Positions 24,458 to 38,023 of a DNA stretch of 64,000 bases are shown piece by piece. A program made the translations under genes and the position numbers. The notes under the pieces are model-generated. The model ran no database searches and had not been told where the DNA came from. It worked only from the letters and a program-made list of their open reading frames with translations. How positions within the stretch are numbered: the stretch's first letter is position 1; every line of letters starts with the position of its first letter. Location of the stretch: positions 7,210,150 to 7,274,149 of the forward strand of contig OZ014419.1 of assembly GCA_963965975.1 (NCBI GenBank). The letters are read 5' to 3'. Source of the DNA: Xestospongia bergquistia (taxonomy: Eukaryota > Porifera > Demospongiae > Haplosclerida > Petrosiidae).

Positions 24458-25644
24458 TTATATAACAGAAGGAAAAGGAGAAGGAGAGGAAGAAGCAGAG
24501 GGAGAGGGAGAAGGAGAGGGAGAAGGAGAGGGGGAAGGAGAGGGAAGTGGAGGTGGAGTGAGTCCAGTAACAAAGAATGCTCCAAAAAATGAGTTGATGT
24601 TTGTTGCTTGAATGTTAAATTTTGGACTGCCAACATCAGGTACTTTGGGAACTACAGCAATATATGAATTAGTATCAAGTTCAAACAATGCTCCCTGATA
24701 ACTAGTCCCTCCAAGTCCATGATACCACGAATAACTTTCCATCATTGACTTAGCCTTAAAATTATTATAGGTTATGCCTCCTTGTAGTTTAGCACAGAAA
24801 CATGGAAAGATAATCTTCTTCTCATTATTGCATTGACACGACACTGTACTATGACCAAGTTTAACAGGCTCATAAACTCCACCATTTGTGTTGGGTGAAC
24901 TAATATTTAAGAGTACTTGACTGTATACAAAGTAGATGCCTTTAACTGGCACTTTAAGAAACCCATTGACACTATTATATTGCATGCCTCCCAATATATG
25001 ACCCTTGTAAGTGGAATCACAGGTCCAACCAGCAGACAAAATTTGTACTTTGGTACTGGCAGTTTCTGAAAACAAAAAGAGTATATTACTACTATATTAT
25101 GTCATATGGCTTACCTAGAATATGTACAAGTGTGTCTCCTTGCATTTTCCCAGTAATATGAGCAGAAGGCTTCACCGTCTGTTGATAAAATTAGGATAAT
25201 ATATAGTAATATAATACTAACTGACCAGACTAGGGTAAAACTCAGAGGTCCAATCAGCCATTCGTGAGACTCTCTGTCCTTGTTGTGCAGTCTCATTATA
25301 TTCACTATCATATAAAATGTGAGCAACCTGTAAAAAATGCAGGATTATTTGATCTATAATAGTGCATGTATTAATAAACTGACTTTGTCAAGTACTTGCT
25401 GTTCCTTTGTTGAGTTATAAAGATCATATTCTCCTGAGAAATCTTTATTTAGGAGACAGTGATGTCCCCAAAGCTGAAATGCCAAAGTGCAAAGAGAGAG
25501 TGCACAGGCAAGTATTGCTAATATCACTGTCAGTATTATTGCTATTTTCCAGGACTTGTTGCTGTTGTGGTTATGAGGCTTTTCCATGCTATTGTTAGAG
25601 CTCTCTTTCTTTGAACCAATAGGGAGAGCCTTCTCTGTATCCAT
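24458..25644 (-). CDS. TNF-superfamily ligand with C-terminal Ser-Pro tail
   Basis: A type II membrane protein. A charged Asn/Lys-rich cytosolic segment is followed by the hydrophobic anchor SWKIAIILTVILAILACALS (about residues 30-50), then a stalk. The TNF homology domain begins KPSAHITG. It has VQILSAGWTCDSTYKG, GFLKVPVKGIYFVYSQVLLN, a middle strand with CQCNNEKKIIFPCFCAKL, GALFELDTNSYIAVVPKV, and ends SFFGAFFVTGL. In most ligands the protein stops at this point. Here about 30 more residues follow, made of Ser-Pro repeats and coded by a purine-rich repeat (24469-24555). Four exons are joined in frame. TNF ligands are trimeric and bind TNFR-type receptors; the receptor is not in the window. 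Confidence 0.87.
24469..24555 (-). repeat. Purine-rich microsatellite coding a Ser-Pro tail
   Basis: GGAGAGGGAGAA-type hexanucleotide repeats on the + strand read as (Ser-Pro)n in the TNF-ligand frame on the minus strand. Slippage here would change tail length in steps of two residues. Confidence 0.8.
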
Positions 25645-26629
25645 ATTTGGAATGTAACTGCAAAGAAATGAAGTTAAAGTAAATATAATAGAACATATTT
25701 ATTTACAATAATATGATATAATTGAATGACTTCACTGAAACGCTTTGAGAAATGCACTCAAAGTGACTCTGCTTATATACAGCTAGTCAAACTCTACCTC
25801 CCACTCTGTCTGATGAATATCATTACAGGGGAAGAAAGAGTGGTTATAGGTTTCCCCTTAATAACAGTACATTCAAAACACAGACATCAATAAAAAAATT
25901 GACTTTATTGAATCCCCTTAATGTTATCTTATCATTTAATCTACACTATGAGAAGGAAAGTTATCTATTTATCACAGGATACCAATGAGATTGACAACAA
26001 CAATTTAGAATAGAGAGGATTTGTGTAGGTGTCTGTATTTACATATGTTATCATGTATTATTATAATACTACAGTCATCTATATCTAATCTATTATTTAT
26101 TATTATGGGAAAAGCTATTGGAACTGTTTTGTAATTTCACATTCAAGGGAATTATACATGTTGTGCTATTGTGAAAACAGGATTATGTACAGACCTATTT
26201 TCAATGCAGTGTTGATGTCTTTTGGGAAAGCAATGGTTGTTTATAAGCATAGATATTGTGAAATCCCTCCTTCTTTACCAAACGTGTCAACAATTCTAGC
26301 CACTTTAGTGTGAAGATCAGCCTTAAAGGTGGACTGAGGTGACCAAGAGGTAAGGCATGGACTACATGTTTCTTAGAACACCTGAAGCTTGTCTAAATTG
26401 AAAGGAGTGGCTTGTTCTGATACCGAAGCTGTAAATCAACCACTGGGATAGATAAGAGACAATTGGGGTGTGCACACCACATACCATAACATTAGCAATG
26501 AATGGTTTCAGTAGCAGTTAAATGAAATCCCTCAAAAGGTGTCAGGTATCAGGTAGTACTAGTAAAATGAAAGCTATACTACTTGTGTAGATTTGATAAG
26601 GGGGGATTTTCAAGTGATTCAAAGCCATA

Positions 26630-26639
26630 CCATATATGG
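26630..26639. promoter_or_regulatory. CArG box (SRF-type site)
   Basis: CCATATATGG matches the CC(A/T)6GG consensus bound by SRF/MADS-box factors. It lies about 800 bp upstream of the AMPK gamma start and 990 bp upstream of the TNF-ligand start. Confidence 0.4.
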
Positions 26640-26880
26640 GTGTTACTCACATTTATTTGGAAGCTATTACATCATCAGGTAACCTGATGTCATAGAAATA
26701 GTGTTTTGAATTATAAGTAAACTGAAAATGAAGACCACTCTTATCTTATCAAAGCTCTTTACAATTGTAATGGTCCCCTTAGTAATCATCACAACTATTA
26801 TTATAAAGTTGATTAGTTGTGGGTGTAACTATATTTATTGTAGATCCAACGCAGAGCATCATATATTATAAGGATTCTTC

Positions 26881-26907
26881 TACTGCAGTATATGTTATAC
26901 TGCAGTA
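26881..26907. repeat. 27-bp inverted repeat
   Basis: TACTGCAGTATA, a TGT spacer, then its perfect reverse complement. The 12-bp arms are exact. It could be a dimeric factor site or a small hairpin. Confidence 0.7.
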
Positions 26908-27266
26908 CTACATTATATAAATGTAGAAAAGGGAGTGTTTGCGGCCACTTATACGATAGTGAGGTGTCTGTCTGTAGTGGTTAGAATAAATACATTATTA
27001 TTACATGAATAATGGACACTCTATCTAAAATGAAAATGATTTTATGTTAAACTTACCCTATATTTATACAGGAAAACCTTAACTATAGCTAATAAGTGTC
27101 TGCCATTACTTTCTTTCCTCTTCTCTAGTAACAATGTGGCATAATACACTATCTTATATTGTGCATGTGATGCAGGATCAGCAAAATTGCAGTTCTGGGC
27201 AAATCCCAGAGAAGTCCCCTCAAAGATAAGATCCACCCTTTGTATACTACATGTACATATGTTGTG

Positions 27267-27288
27267 GTATGACCATATATGGTCATAC
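27267..27288. promoter_or_regulatory. 22-bp perfect palindrome containing a CArG box
   Basis: A perfect palindrome with GTATGACCATA as the left half. Its core at 27273-27282 is CCATATATGG, an SRF-type CArG box. It lies about 150 bp upstream of the AMPK gamma ATG, a typical promoter distance. Confidence 0.5.
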
Positions 27289-27435
27289 AGACCACGCCTG
27301 CCTTTTCATGAATACTATTATTATTGATTATGGAGGAGTGACTGTTTGCTGTAGCGCCTACACTCAAGCAATTCTGAAGTAAGACACAGTTGATTGACTA
27401 TAATACGTTGTAGAATTTGTCTGTCCTCCCTCTAG

Positions 27436-29943
27436 ATGGCAAATCCCATGGAAACTAATGGTAGCTCCCATTCATTAACAGGTAATTATTTTATTATAAT
27501 ATTATTATTTTACTTTGTCTTTTGATCAGGTGAAGGTAATTTTTCTACAGCCCCTAGTTCACCAGAGTTCACATCTACAACAGGTAAACGACCCAGTTAT
27601 GATGAAGCAGTTGAAAAGTCAGAACTCTTCTGGGAATGGCATACAGGAACAAATGTCGACGACAGTCATCCAACTAACAAATCTACAAACCTTGTTGCTC
27701 AAAGTCCACCTGTTCCAAAGCACATAGAGTATACTGTTAATAAAAATAATAATGCAAAAGGTGTGGTCTCACCCCTTATTGGTTCTACCCCTGACGTTAT
27801 TAGTCCTAATTTTGTTCCTGAAGTCATCAACCCTAATCCTGTTCACGTTCAAGTTGGGTTTAACACTCCTGGGATGACCCCTTCTTTAGAAACTACTAAA
27901 TTGTCATCTTTGCCTGGTACGCCAGCATCTCCTGTCATCACATCACCCCCCGGTCTAGAAAAGCAGAAACCACACCCACAAAAATTACCTAAGCCACAAT
28001 CTATTGAAGAATTCGATAAACATCGTAAGGATTATGCACCCATCAATGAGTCATTATTAGGTAGTCGTTTCTCACCAGAACGAGATAGTGCTGGATTTTG
28101 TTTAGACTTAGTCTCATTGAAAAGCTATGTAGCCCCTCCCCCTAAACCTACTGAACAGGTGGAAAAAATTGTTGACAATGAACCGATGACCTCATCAGAT
28201 TCTACTCAAAAAATGAGATCCCTATCATTTGAATTGAAGGATGTGGTAAGTTCAAAGTTCACTGCTTGTTTAGTGATAAGGTCAATGTGCTATATATAGA
28301 ACAGTTCTATTAATAGTTACCTTGTTTAGTTACATTACAATGAAGAGGAGTTATCTGAGACATCTAGTAATACTAGTTCATGTAAGCATCATGTTTACTG
28401 TTGACATTTTTGTAATGTTTGATGTATAGCTCCAAATGAAGAGATGTTTGCTGATTTTCTTAGATCAAAAACATGTTATGATTTAATACCAACAAGTACT
28501 AAATTAGTTGTATTTGATACTAAATTAAGAGTAAGTTCCTATTGATCATGTCAGCAATCAACTTGATTATTTACAGGTCAAGAAAGCATTTTTTGCTCTG
28601 GTTGCTAATGGTAAGTTATGGATAATAATTACATAATTCTTATAATTTATTTAGGAGTCCGCTCAGCTCCTCTTTGGGATAGTGATAATAATAAATTTGT
28701 TGGTAAGTAAAATATTATTTTTATATTGTAATAATGTCTTAATTAGGTATGCTAACAATAACTGACTTTATTAATATTTTAAAGACCTATTACAAATCAC
28801 CTATTGTAAGTATTATATGTCACATGACTTGGTAATGAATGTCACATGACTCAGGTGGGAATGGATGAACTTGAGGAACAGACTATTCAAACATGGAGAG
28901 GTAATTACTTCCTCCATATTGGGATGATGTCATAATGTATTGTTCATTTGTAGTGTCAGAGAAAACAGTAGCTTGTGTTAAGTGTTCATTAGTACAAATT
29001 GATCCGTCAGAAAGGTAATATCACAATACATCACATGATAATCATGTGACAGTTATGTGATTATAGCTTGTATGAGGCTGTCAAAACACTGATTGAAAAC
29101 AAGATTCATCGACTTCCAGTTATAGATCATTACCATGGCAACGCTCTTTACATTTTGACTCACAAGAGGTTATTACATTACATGTATTGTCATGTAAGTT
29201 GATGACCTCATTAATTAATTATATGCTACATCTCTCACAGTTAATGGAGGAATCTCAGCCATCTTATATGCAGAAACCATTGCAGGAGTTAGGTATTGGT
29301 AGTTATTATGACATTGCTACAGTAAGTGTTATTTTATTAATCACATCTTTCTATTGTGGGTGATGTATTAGGCAACTCCTGATACCCCTATAATTACTGC
29401 TCTTAATATATTTACATCAAGAAGGATATCAGCATTGCCTATTGTGGATAGTACAGGTAAGTCACATAATAGTTCTTGTGGATCACATGACTTGTCACAT
29501 GACAGGGAAAGTTGTTGATATATATGCCAAATTTGATGTCATTGTAAGTAGTGTTGCATTTATTAAACAGTTATAATAGTATTAATAGAATTTGGCTGCT
29601 GAAAGAACTTATAACAATCTTGATGTCACTTTAAGAGATGCTTTAAAACATAGAGCAGAAGTGAGGAAGACCCCTGTTAATAATTAGTTAATTAATACAT
29701 TATTCTAGGGATTTGAGGGTGTTTTAACTTGTTTACCTAGTGAAACATTAGAGACAATTATTAGGAGGATTGTAGAATCGAAAGTAAGTACATAATTGTC
29801 ACACAATCTATCTCTGTTGTCGTTAGGTACATCGTTTAGTTATTGTTAATGAACAACGTCATGTGATAGGAGTTTTATCTCTCTCTGATATATTAAGGTT
29901 TATTGTGCTTATACCTCACAATAATAAAAAGACATCAAAATAA
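27436..29943 (+). CDS. PRKAG: AMP-activated protein kinase, gamma subunit
   Basis: This is the nucleotide-sensing subunit of AMPK. A long disordered Pro/Ser/Thr-rich N-terminus of about 280 residues resembles the long forms (gamma-2/3). It is followed by four CBS motifs. Landmarks are [59 protein letters not shown] and THKRLLHYM, then [40 protein letters not shown], and [20 protein letters not shown] with SLSDILRF. The adenine-nucleotide Arg/His and Asp positions of these blocks look intact. ATG 27436 follows an acceptor-like CTCTAG, so an upstream exon is possible. The stop is 45 bp from the opposing ARF gene's stop. Confidence 0.92.
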
Positions 29944-29987
29944 ACTTATTATATAAACTTAATATTTTATTGTCTGTGATTTAATTA

Positions 29988-30839
<852 letters not shown>

Positions 30840-31142
30840 ATTGTTTTCAGGTATTGAATGACTTGTTTTGAATTGGTAACCTCTTTTTATAAAAACAGAT
30901 GTGTACTATGTAAACATCATTGATACAACTTTAAATACGTAGCAGATATTAACGTGGCAGTGTTACTAAAAATAGTAGAATTCTTTGGTTAACTTCTATG
31001 GTATAATCTAAAAATAGAACGAATATTCATTACGTGTATACAAAATATTCATAAGACAGATTAATATTTTTACAAAAACGGAATATATAATAAAATATAT
31101 TTGAGAAAAAATTCCACATTTAATAAAATTAAAAAATACATT
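30840..31142. other. Spacer between the two tandem ARF-like genes
   Basis: Very AT-rich. It must hold the copy A promoter and the copy B 3' end. I see no gene or clear motif. Confidence 0.5.
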
Positions 31143-31970
31143 TTATTCATTTTCATTTGGTATTATAGTCTGTTTTGTTTCTTTAAGAGGTTTACTAACA
31201 TAATCTTTAACTGCTTGTCCAGCTAACTGAGCATGTAACCAATCTAATCCTTCATATAATCCACTTCCAGTAATACCACTAGAGCCTTGAATATCTACAT
31301 AAACAACAATACAATCTATTAGTAACAAAAGATTGTACTTACGCCAAGTTCTGTCTGATATTTTCTCTAGTTCAAATCTCTTAGCAATTTCTTCAGTTGA
31401 CAAAGCTGTACTTACATCTTGTTTATTAGCCATTACTAGTAGTAATGTAGTTTTAGGTAATTCAGGCTCCTCCATTACTCTCCATAATTCCTCTTTGCAT
31501 TCGTCAATTCTACCAATGTCTGTACTATCAATTACATATATAAGTGCATCTGTATTAGCAAAGTAGTGCTTCCATAATGGACGCTAAACAGACAGACACA
31601 CACATATATAGAATTTGACATCATTGGAATGTACTAACTCACAATCTTATCTCTGGAACCAACATCCCATGTGACAAAGTCAACATTTTTATATTCCACT
31701 GTCTCAACATTAAAACCTAATCGAAAAAATTAAAGTTTTTTTGTGCCAGAAGGTCAAAATTACCAATGGTTGGGATGGTTGTGACAACTTCTCCAAGTTT
31801 TAGATTGAAAAGAATGGTCGTTTTACCACTGGCATCTAGACCTATACAGTGGTAATAATATTAATATTATAATATATACAGATTGTAGTAGCATATTTAC
31901 CTATCATTAATACTCTGACTGATTTTTTTGGAAATAAGAAATACCTTAAGCTACACAAAACGTTTCCCAT
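31143..31970 (-). CDS. ARF-like GTPase, altered switch II, long C-terminal tail (copy B)
   Basis: Tandem paralogue of copy A with equivalent introns. It keeps Gly2 ([11 protein letters not shown]), P-loop GLDASGKTT, switch [18 protein letters not shown] and NKQD. Switch II reads [12 protein letters not shown], so both Gly70 and Gln71 of the ARF1 numbering are changed (Ser-Arg). The CAT guanine motif of ARF (TCATSGDGL) is replaced by [10 protein letters not shown] tail of about 25 residues after GLDWLHAQL ([15 protein letters not shown]) resembles the first part of the copy A tail ([15 protein letters not shown]), so the extension predates the duplication. It is more diverged than copy A. Confidence 0.88.
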
Positions 31971-32069
31971 CTTGAATCTCAGATTGCCTTTAATTCACCA
32001 GTAGTTTTTATATTACCGAAAATACCACGTAAGCACCGTGAGTCGGCGAAGACACGTACGCTATGTGAT

Positions 32070-32075
32070 CACGTG
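32070..32075. promoter_or_regulatory. CACGTG E-box between ARF copy B and DLG
   Basis: GATCACGTGAC context in the 257-bp divergent promoter. It resembles the TFEB/MITF CLEAR-type element, but binding is inferred from the motif alone. Confidence 0.4.
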
Positions 32076-32227
32076 ACTTTAGAAGACGGAGGAGGTGTAA
32101 AGGGAAAAGTAACACTTCCTCTTGGTCCAAAGAAGAAGCGACCTTTCTCCGTTCTTGGCTTTTTCTCTTTCTATGTGTCTGCTGTACTTTTATAACTACA
32201 ACTGATAGTGATTAGAATAATTTAACT

Positions 32228-35200
32228 ATGCCGGCACGCAAACAAGGTATGTTGTTTTATTATTTGTTAATTGTGTAGTTATAAACTGTTGTGGTTGATA
32301 TATAAATTTATTTTATTTTATTGTGTGTTACATTAGATGCATACCGAGCTCTTGAATTGATGGAGCAATACCTTCATAATTTGGAGGGACATCCAGGAAC
32401 AGAAGAGTTACAGGAAGCTCTCACTAAAGCTATTGTTGCTATACGATCACGTCTCTTTCAAGCTTTGCTTGGTCAGTAAAAATAAAGACGTTAGATGTGT
32501 TAATAATTATTTATTTATTTCAACAGATATCCAAGAATTTTACGAGTTTACTTTAGACAATGCAGCCAAATCAGTCGAAGTTAAAGCTGAAGAAACTCGT
32601 GAACTGGCCAAGAAATGGGAGAGCTCTAACCCTCCTATTCCAGCAGAAGCACGCCGTTTAGCTCAGAGCACTATAGCTCCCACTAGTCCTCCATCAACAA
32701 CGGTATATACTATGTGGTTGGAATGGCATGTAGACTAATCTGTTTAATGTATGGCCTCCTACATAATGAATCATGTTACATATTATGTGTGTATCAATTG
32801 ACTATGTCACCAACAGATCAGCAATAAGTTTATTTATTTTTCTGTTTCTCTTTATGTATCTCTCCTTTACTTCCAGAATGGAGACAAAAAAGAGACTAAA
32901 AGCCAGGTGAAAAGACCATTTGACTAAAACTCTTGTTTATGTGATTGTCACATGTTAATCACATGATATGTGTGAACTAATTATCATTTGTTTTTCCCAG
33001 TACAACATGCTGTTATTATAATGTAGTTGTTTTATTTGTAATGTGATCAATTTTACTCCTAGCTTAGTCCCTCCCCCAGATGAGGTTTTCCACTTATTAA
33101 TTAGTAATTACCAATATTAATGGTTTATGGAATGTACTATTATGTTATCTTTTCTCATCTTAATGTAGTCACCTGTGAAAGAGGAAGCCCCACCTCAAGT
33201 TAGTCTAATTATAGAGTTAATTACTTGCAGTGATTTTTATTTTTAGAGTATTCGTGAAGACACTGTTGTCATTAAAAGAGTAAGTTCCTTTAATAAGCAC
33301 AATATAATTACCTACTTTGATCAAGGACGAGACTAGTGGGTTAGGTGTTAGTATTGCTGGAGGTGTAGACAATCCTCATGCCGTGGGTGAATATGGTATA
33401 TTTATCACACGTTTGAGTCCAGGCTCACCAGCTGAAACGTCAGGCTTAATACAGTAAGAACTAAACTGTTTATAATAATTTGTAATGTCTAATGACTTGT
33501 TAGATTAGGGGACCAGATCTTATCTGTGAATGATGTGTCATTAATTGATGTACCTCATGTTGATGCTGTTGCTGCTTTAAAAAATGCTGGTACTCGAGTG
33601 GAATTGGTAAGTCAATTAGTGATGGGTGTGGTTATTGCATTTCTGATGTAGCGTATACGTCGTTATCTTGATCGTGTCTGGAGTCCAGCTAGTGTTGATG
33701 ATGTTCTTGATGAGCCTGAAATCAAGGAGCGTACCTCGTCGCCACCTCCATGTCGTAACATTGTTGAAATAGATCTTCACAAAGAAGGAGGAGGGCTGGG
33801 ATTTAGTATTGCTGGAGGGATTGGAAACCAGCATGTTATGGGAGACGATGGTATCTTTGTAACGAAGATTATTGAAGGGGGTGTGGCTGATAAAGATGGA
33901 CGTTTAAACGTTGGTGATCGTATTTTGGATGTTAATGGACAGAGTATGGTAAATATAGGACATGAAGAAGCTGTTGCTATGTTGAAAGCTACTGGTCAAG
34001 ATGTTATGATTAAACTTGAGAAGAATGCTTTGCCTCAACAAGAGGAAGATCCTGTTAGTACACCACCTCAATCTGTTAGTACTTTCTTTTTTCCTACTTT
34101 AGGGTAAATTACTTTCTATTCTTCTCCAGGCTCCAGCTGATGAAGACCTCATTAATAAACCTCGTATTATTACATTGCATCGTCCTGAAGGGGTGGGACT
34201 TGGTTTTAATATAATTGGTGGAGAAGAAGATGTTGGTATCTTTATTAGTGTCATTTCAAAAGAGGGTTTGGCATCCCAGAACGGACAACTTCGTGTTGGA
34301 GATATGATATTGGAGGTATATTGGTTTTATATAAGTTACTATAGTGATTGTTACCATGGCAATAGGTTAACGAAGAAAATATAGAGAACTGGTCACACGA
34401 GACTGCAGCTCAAGCATTGAAAGCTGCTGGTGAATATGTGAAGTTGAAAGTAGTTTATAAACCTGAAGGTAACAAGATAAATTGACTCCACCCATTTCAT
34501 TATTGTCTGCAATAGAATTTGAAGAGTTTTATCGTCGTATGAATATCCGTCCTGAACCTGATGTTAAACAGCTCTATGTTCGGTGAGATAGACCCTGTTA
34601 TTCCAACTAATATATTAATTGCATCATTCTTCAGTGCTCTGTTCTCTTATGATGCTACAAGTGATACAGATCGTCCTGGAGAAGGCCTGTCATTTAAACA
34701 AGATGATATTATACATATTCTTAATGGTAGTGATGAAGAATGGTGGTCAGCAGCCTTGGTAGGACCTACTGCTGAAGACGGTCAACAAGGACTTGTTCCA
34801 AGCAAAAGAAGGTACATGATAAAATATACTGAATAATTTAGGATTCTTTATTTAGATTGGAGCGTCGAGCTCGTGCTAATGCTAAAAGTGTCAAATTTGG
34901 TGAAGCTGAAGCTGATAGAAGAGTAAACAATTGTCTGAAATTGATTATTGTAACTTATTTTGTTTCAACAGAATAGTTCAATGTCTAGCAAGTTACGAAA
35001 TAGTTTTAAATTGAAGAAATTAGGATTTGGAAAACGTAACAGTTCTCCATCACAGCCATCAGGATCTACTGCAGAAAGTGATGAACCACTTGATGAAGAA
35101 CCAATAGCAACTTATGAACCTGTCTCTCTGAAAAAACGTAATTTATAACTATTATATTTGTCTAGTAATTACAATACACACAGGTGGCTATGCTCGTCCT

Positions 35201-36072
35201 GTTATCATCTTGGGGCCATTGAAGGAAGATATAAATGACAAATTAGTTAATGAATTTCCTGATAAATTTGCTGGTTGTGTCCCTCGTAAGTAGTTTGTTG
35301 ATGTAAAGATTGTTATAATGAGTATTCACTTGTCAGATACTACACGTAAACCTCGACCTGGTGAAGTGGATGGAAGAGATTACCACTTTGTAACAAGTGT
35401 TGAGCAAATGGAGCGTGATATACAAGCTCATTTGTTTATTGAAGCCGGCCGATATAAAGACAATTTGTATGGAACAAGTATAAAAGCTGTTAGGGAAGTA
35501 GCAGAACAGGTATCAAGTTTATATGTACATCTATTGTTGATTTTTGTGTTTATTTTAGAACAAACATTGTATCTTGGGTGTTAGTGGATATGCTATTAAA
35601 CGTCTACACATGGCTGATCTCCTCCCAATAGCTATATGTGTTCAACCTGATAACCCTAAGGTTATTAAGTAAGTGTACTTAACTATAAACTACTTCCCTA
35701 ACCACACCCACTAATTAGGGATGCTCAGCCTCGCATTAGTGACGAGAATGCTGAGACGATATTTGAAAAGGGACGAGGTATTCAACAGGACTTTGGTGAT
35801 GCTTTTACAGGTAATGAGGTTATGTAATATAGTACTAATAGTCATGGGACCTGGTTATAATAATCATTAGATAATCATGTGACTAGGTAATGAGGGCATG
35901 TGACATGATATCAAGTTATGGGATTGGGACCTGGTAGCAATAATGACATGATTTTCATTTTATAGCTGTAGTTGATGGAAGGTCTCTTGAGGAAATTTAT
36001 GATAAAGTTAAACAAGTGATTCATGATAACTCAAGTGATCTCATTTGGGTTCCCTCTAATGAAGAACTTTAG
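32228..36072 (+). CDS. DLG: Discs-large (DLG) membrane-associated guanylate kinase
   Basis: A polarity and synaptic-type scaffold with the full DLG order. The L27 domain ([17 protein letters not shown] to [12 protein letters not shown]) is followed by a short linker. PDZ1 has [17 protein letters not shown]2 has [20 protein letters not shown], and PDZ3 has [18 protein letters not shown]. The SH3 domain ([20 protein letters not shown]) is followed by a HOOK region rich in Lys/Arg/Ser. The guanylate kinase-like domain has [20 protein letters not shown] and [18 protein letters not shown]. The GK P-loop GPSGSGK is replaced by GPLKED, as in DLG proteins generally, so it is a pseudokinase module. 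It ends WVPSNEEL at a TAG at 36070. About 15 small exons are joined. Confidence 0.95.
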
Positions 36073-36316
36073 ACCACACCCACCTATTTAGTTACCTTTT
36101 TGTTTTGTGTACTCCAGACTGGTATATATTATATATATAAATTGACTTGATGCTATTTTATCAAAAATTGTTGTATAATGGTATTGTTTGTCCGGTGTCA
36201 TTATAACGTCATTTAACTTAGTATCAATTTTAGTGAATTACATATTATTTCAATTATTTGGCAAAATTACATGTACAAACAAATATACCAGATGTTTTTA
36301 GGATTAACCACACCCT

Positions 36317-36739
36317 TCATGTTTCTGGATTAATACGTTTCGCTACATAGACTCTGTGATTCCAAACAGATGCTACCAATGAATAGTTTTTATAAACAAC
36401 TATACAATAGAGAATGTATTTAATGAACAAACTGAAAAGCTTTATCTTACCTGTTAGTCGATGGACATTGCTTCTTCTCTCTCCATTAACAGATTTAACT
36501 AATTTATTACTGTTCCTCATCATATGTACTACCAATGTTGCCGTATGCTCATCGTTTTGTAGTTCACCTGTTGACTAAAGGAATTTGATCATAATGGATG
36601 TATTAATGTCTTACTTGAATAACAGCACCATCTTCTGATATAACAAGAGAGCCTCTCTGCCCAGGAATTGTATCTAAGTTACTAGCCTATAAGAATAAAG
36701 GAGGAATACTGAACGCACTCTGTTTGTCAAACTTACCAT
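36317..36739 (-). CDS. LAMTOR4: Ragulator complex protein LAMTOR4
   Basis: A small lysosomal Ragulator subunit that tethers Rag GTPases for mTORC1 activation. About 100 residues, roadblock fold: MASNLDTIPGQRGSLVISED, AVIQSTGELQNDEHTATLVV and NVHRLTVVYKNYSLVASVWN, ending RVYVAKRINPET. The order (LDxIPGQxGxLVxSEDGAV ... STGELxNDE ... RVYVxKR) matches LAMTOR4. The start codon ATG is the last three bases of its exon, so intron 1 follows the ATG directly. Its start is 65 bp from the divergent TPK1 ATG. Confidence 0.88.
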
Positions 36740-36804
36740 CGTCTTTTAGATAACTAAGTATACTGATAATTTACAAGAATATACTATTTTGTTGGAATCT
36801 GGAG

Positions 36805-38023
36805 ATGCACGAGAATATCCTGAGAATGTCTATTGTATATTATCCATTTCAAATATTTTCAAATGGTTAGTTCTAATCTTGTTTGATTTTATACTTCAAA
36901 GTTTAAACAGGTCCTTCAGTAATTGACATAGCCCTAATAATTCTTAATAATGGTCCTTCATTAAGGGGCCTGGAACGTGTTATTACGAAACATTGGAATT
37001 CTTGTAAGTATTGCAATTACCCTATAATCTATAATGTGTAGTTGTAGCTAATTTTTTTTAATGCTGTTATTGTGATTGTTGCTATGGTGACTTGCTTGCT
37101 GTTGCTTTTGTGATTCAAAGGCATATAGCTGTACTTGTAAATAGCATTTTAAGTGACTCAATGAGCTTTTGTGTAACTTGTATCTTTTATAGTTTCTCTC
37201 CATGTTTGTGCTGATGGTGGATCTAATTCACTATATGATAATATACAAGAAGAGCAGCGTCATTTGTAAGTTATTATATCTCAAATATGACATGTTGCTT
37301 TGTTAGGTATATACCCAATGTTATTATTGGGGACTTAGACTCTGCACGTTCTGATGTCCTCCAATATTATGAATCCAAGGTATTCCTTTAATATTAATAT
37401 GTTTTGTTATGACAGTAATAATAGGGCAGTGAAATAATTAGGATAAATGATCAAAATAGCACCGATTTTGACAAAGCTCTGACTTATTTAATGCCACAAA
37501 GAGTAAGCCCCTTAATTAATAATTCTGGTATTAAAATCACTTTGTAGTTCACTCAAATTTATGTCTTTAATTGTTTGTGGGGACGTTTTGACCAAGTACT
37601 TGGAAATGTAAATACACTACATTCCATTGATACTAGCACTATTGTCTACTTGATTACTGAAGATACACTGATCGTGGCTTTAAAAACAGTAAGTATCTAT
37701 ATTTAAGAATGTCATATGATTGTCACAGGGTGATCATGTGATTCATATAAAGCGAGGGTTAGAAGAAGGACATTGTGGTCTTGTACCACTTGGAGGACCA
37801 TGTAGCAAATGCTGGACATCTGGGCTACATTGGAATCTAGGTATGGACCACCCTTGATCATTATGGTAATTATGTATAATTAGATGGGGCAGAGATGAAA
37901 TTTGGTGGGCTTATTAGTACATGTAATTTATTAGCAGACACACCCTTTCCAGAAGACTATACTGTGATGATAAAATGTACACACCCCCTATTGTTCACAT
38001 TATCACATAAATTATGTCATTAA
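36805..38023 (+). CDS. TPK1: Thiamine pyrophosphokinase
   Basis: Transfers pyrophosphate from ATP to thiamine, making thiamine diphosphate in the cytosol. Blocks: DIALIILNNGPSLRGLERVI, HVCADGGSNSLYDN, NVIIGDLDSARSDVLQYYES, NDQNSTDFDKALTYLM, FNCLWGRFDQVLGNVNTLHS, GHCGLVPLGGPCSKCWTSGL, GGLISTCNLL and the end CTHPLLFTLSHK. The catalytic Asp-rich GDLDS and STDFDKAL motifs are intact. ATG 36805 gives a short N-terminus that splices in frame. The last coding residues and stop lie inside the first unit of a 147-bp tandem repeat, so the 3' exon end has been copied downstream. Confidence 0.92.

Larger units (their letters stand above)
25645..27435. other. 1.8-kb gene-free interval between TNF ligand and AMPK gamma
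   Basis: No coding exons with family support were found, although short open frames occur. It is the longest gene-free stretch here and separates two divergent genes. It contains two CCATATATGG boxes and a 27-bp inverted repeat. It may also hold 5' untranslated exons, since an acceptor-like CTCTAG directly precedes the AMPK gamma ATG. Confidence 0.6.

Noticed and set aside
24421-24636. Leucine/proline-rich frame on the minus strand
   Set aside because: Shadow frame of the Ser-Pro repeat of the TNF ligand.
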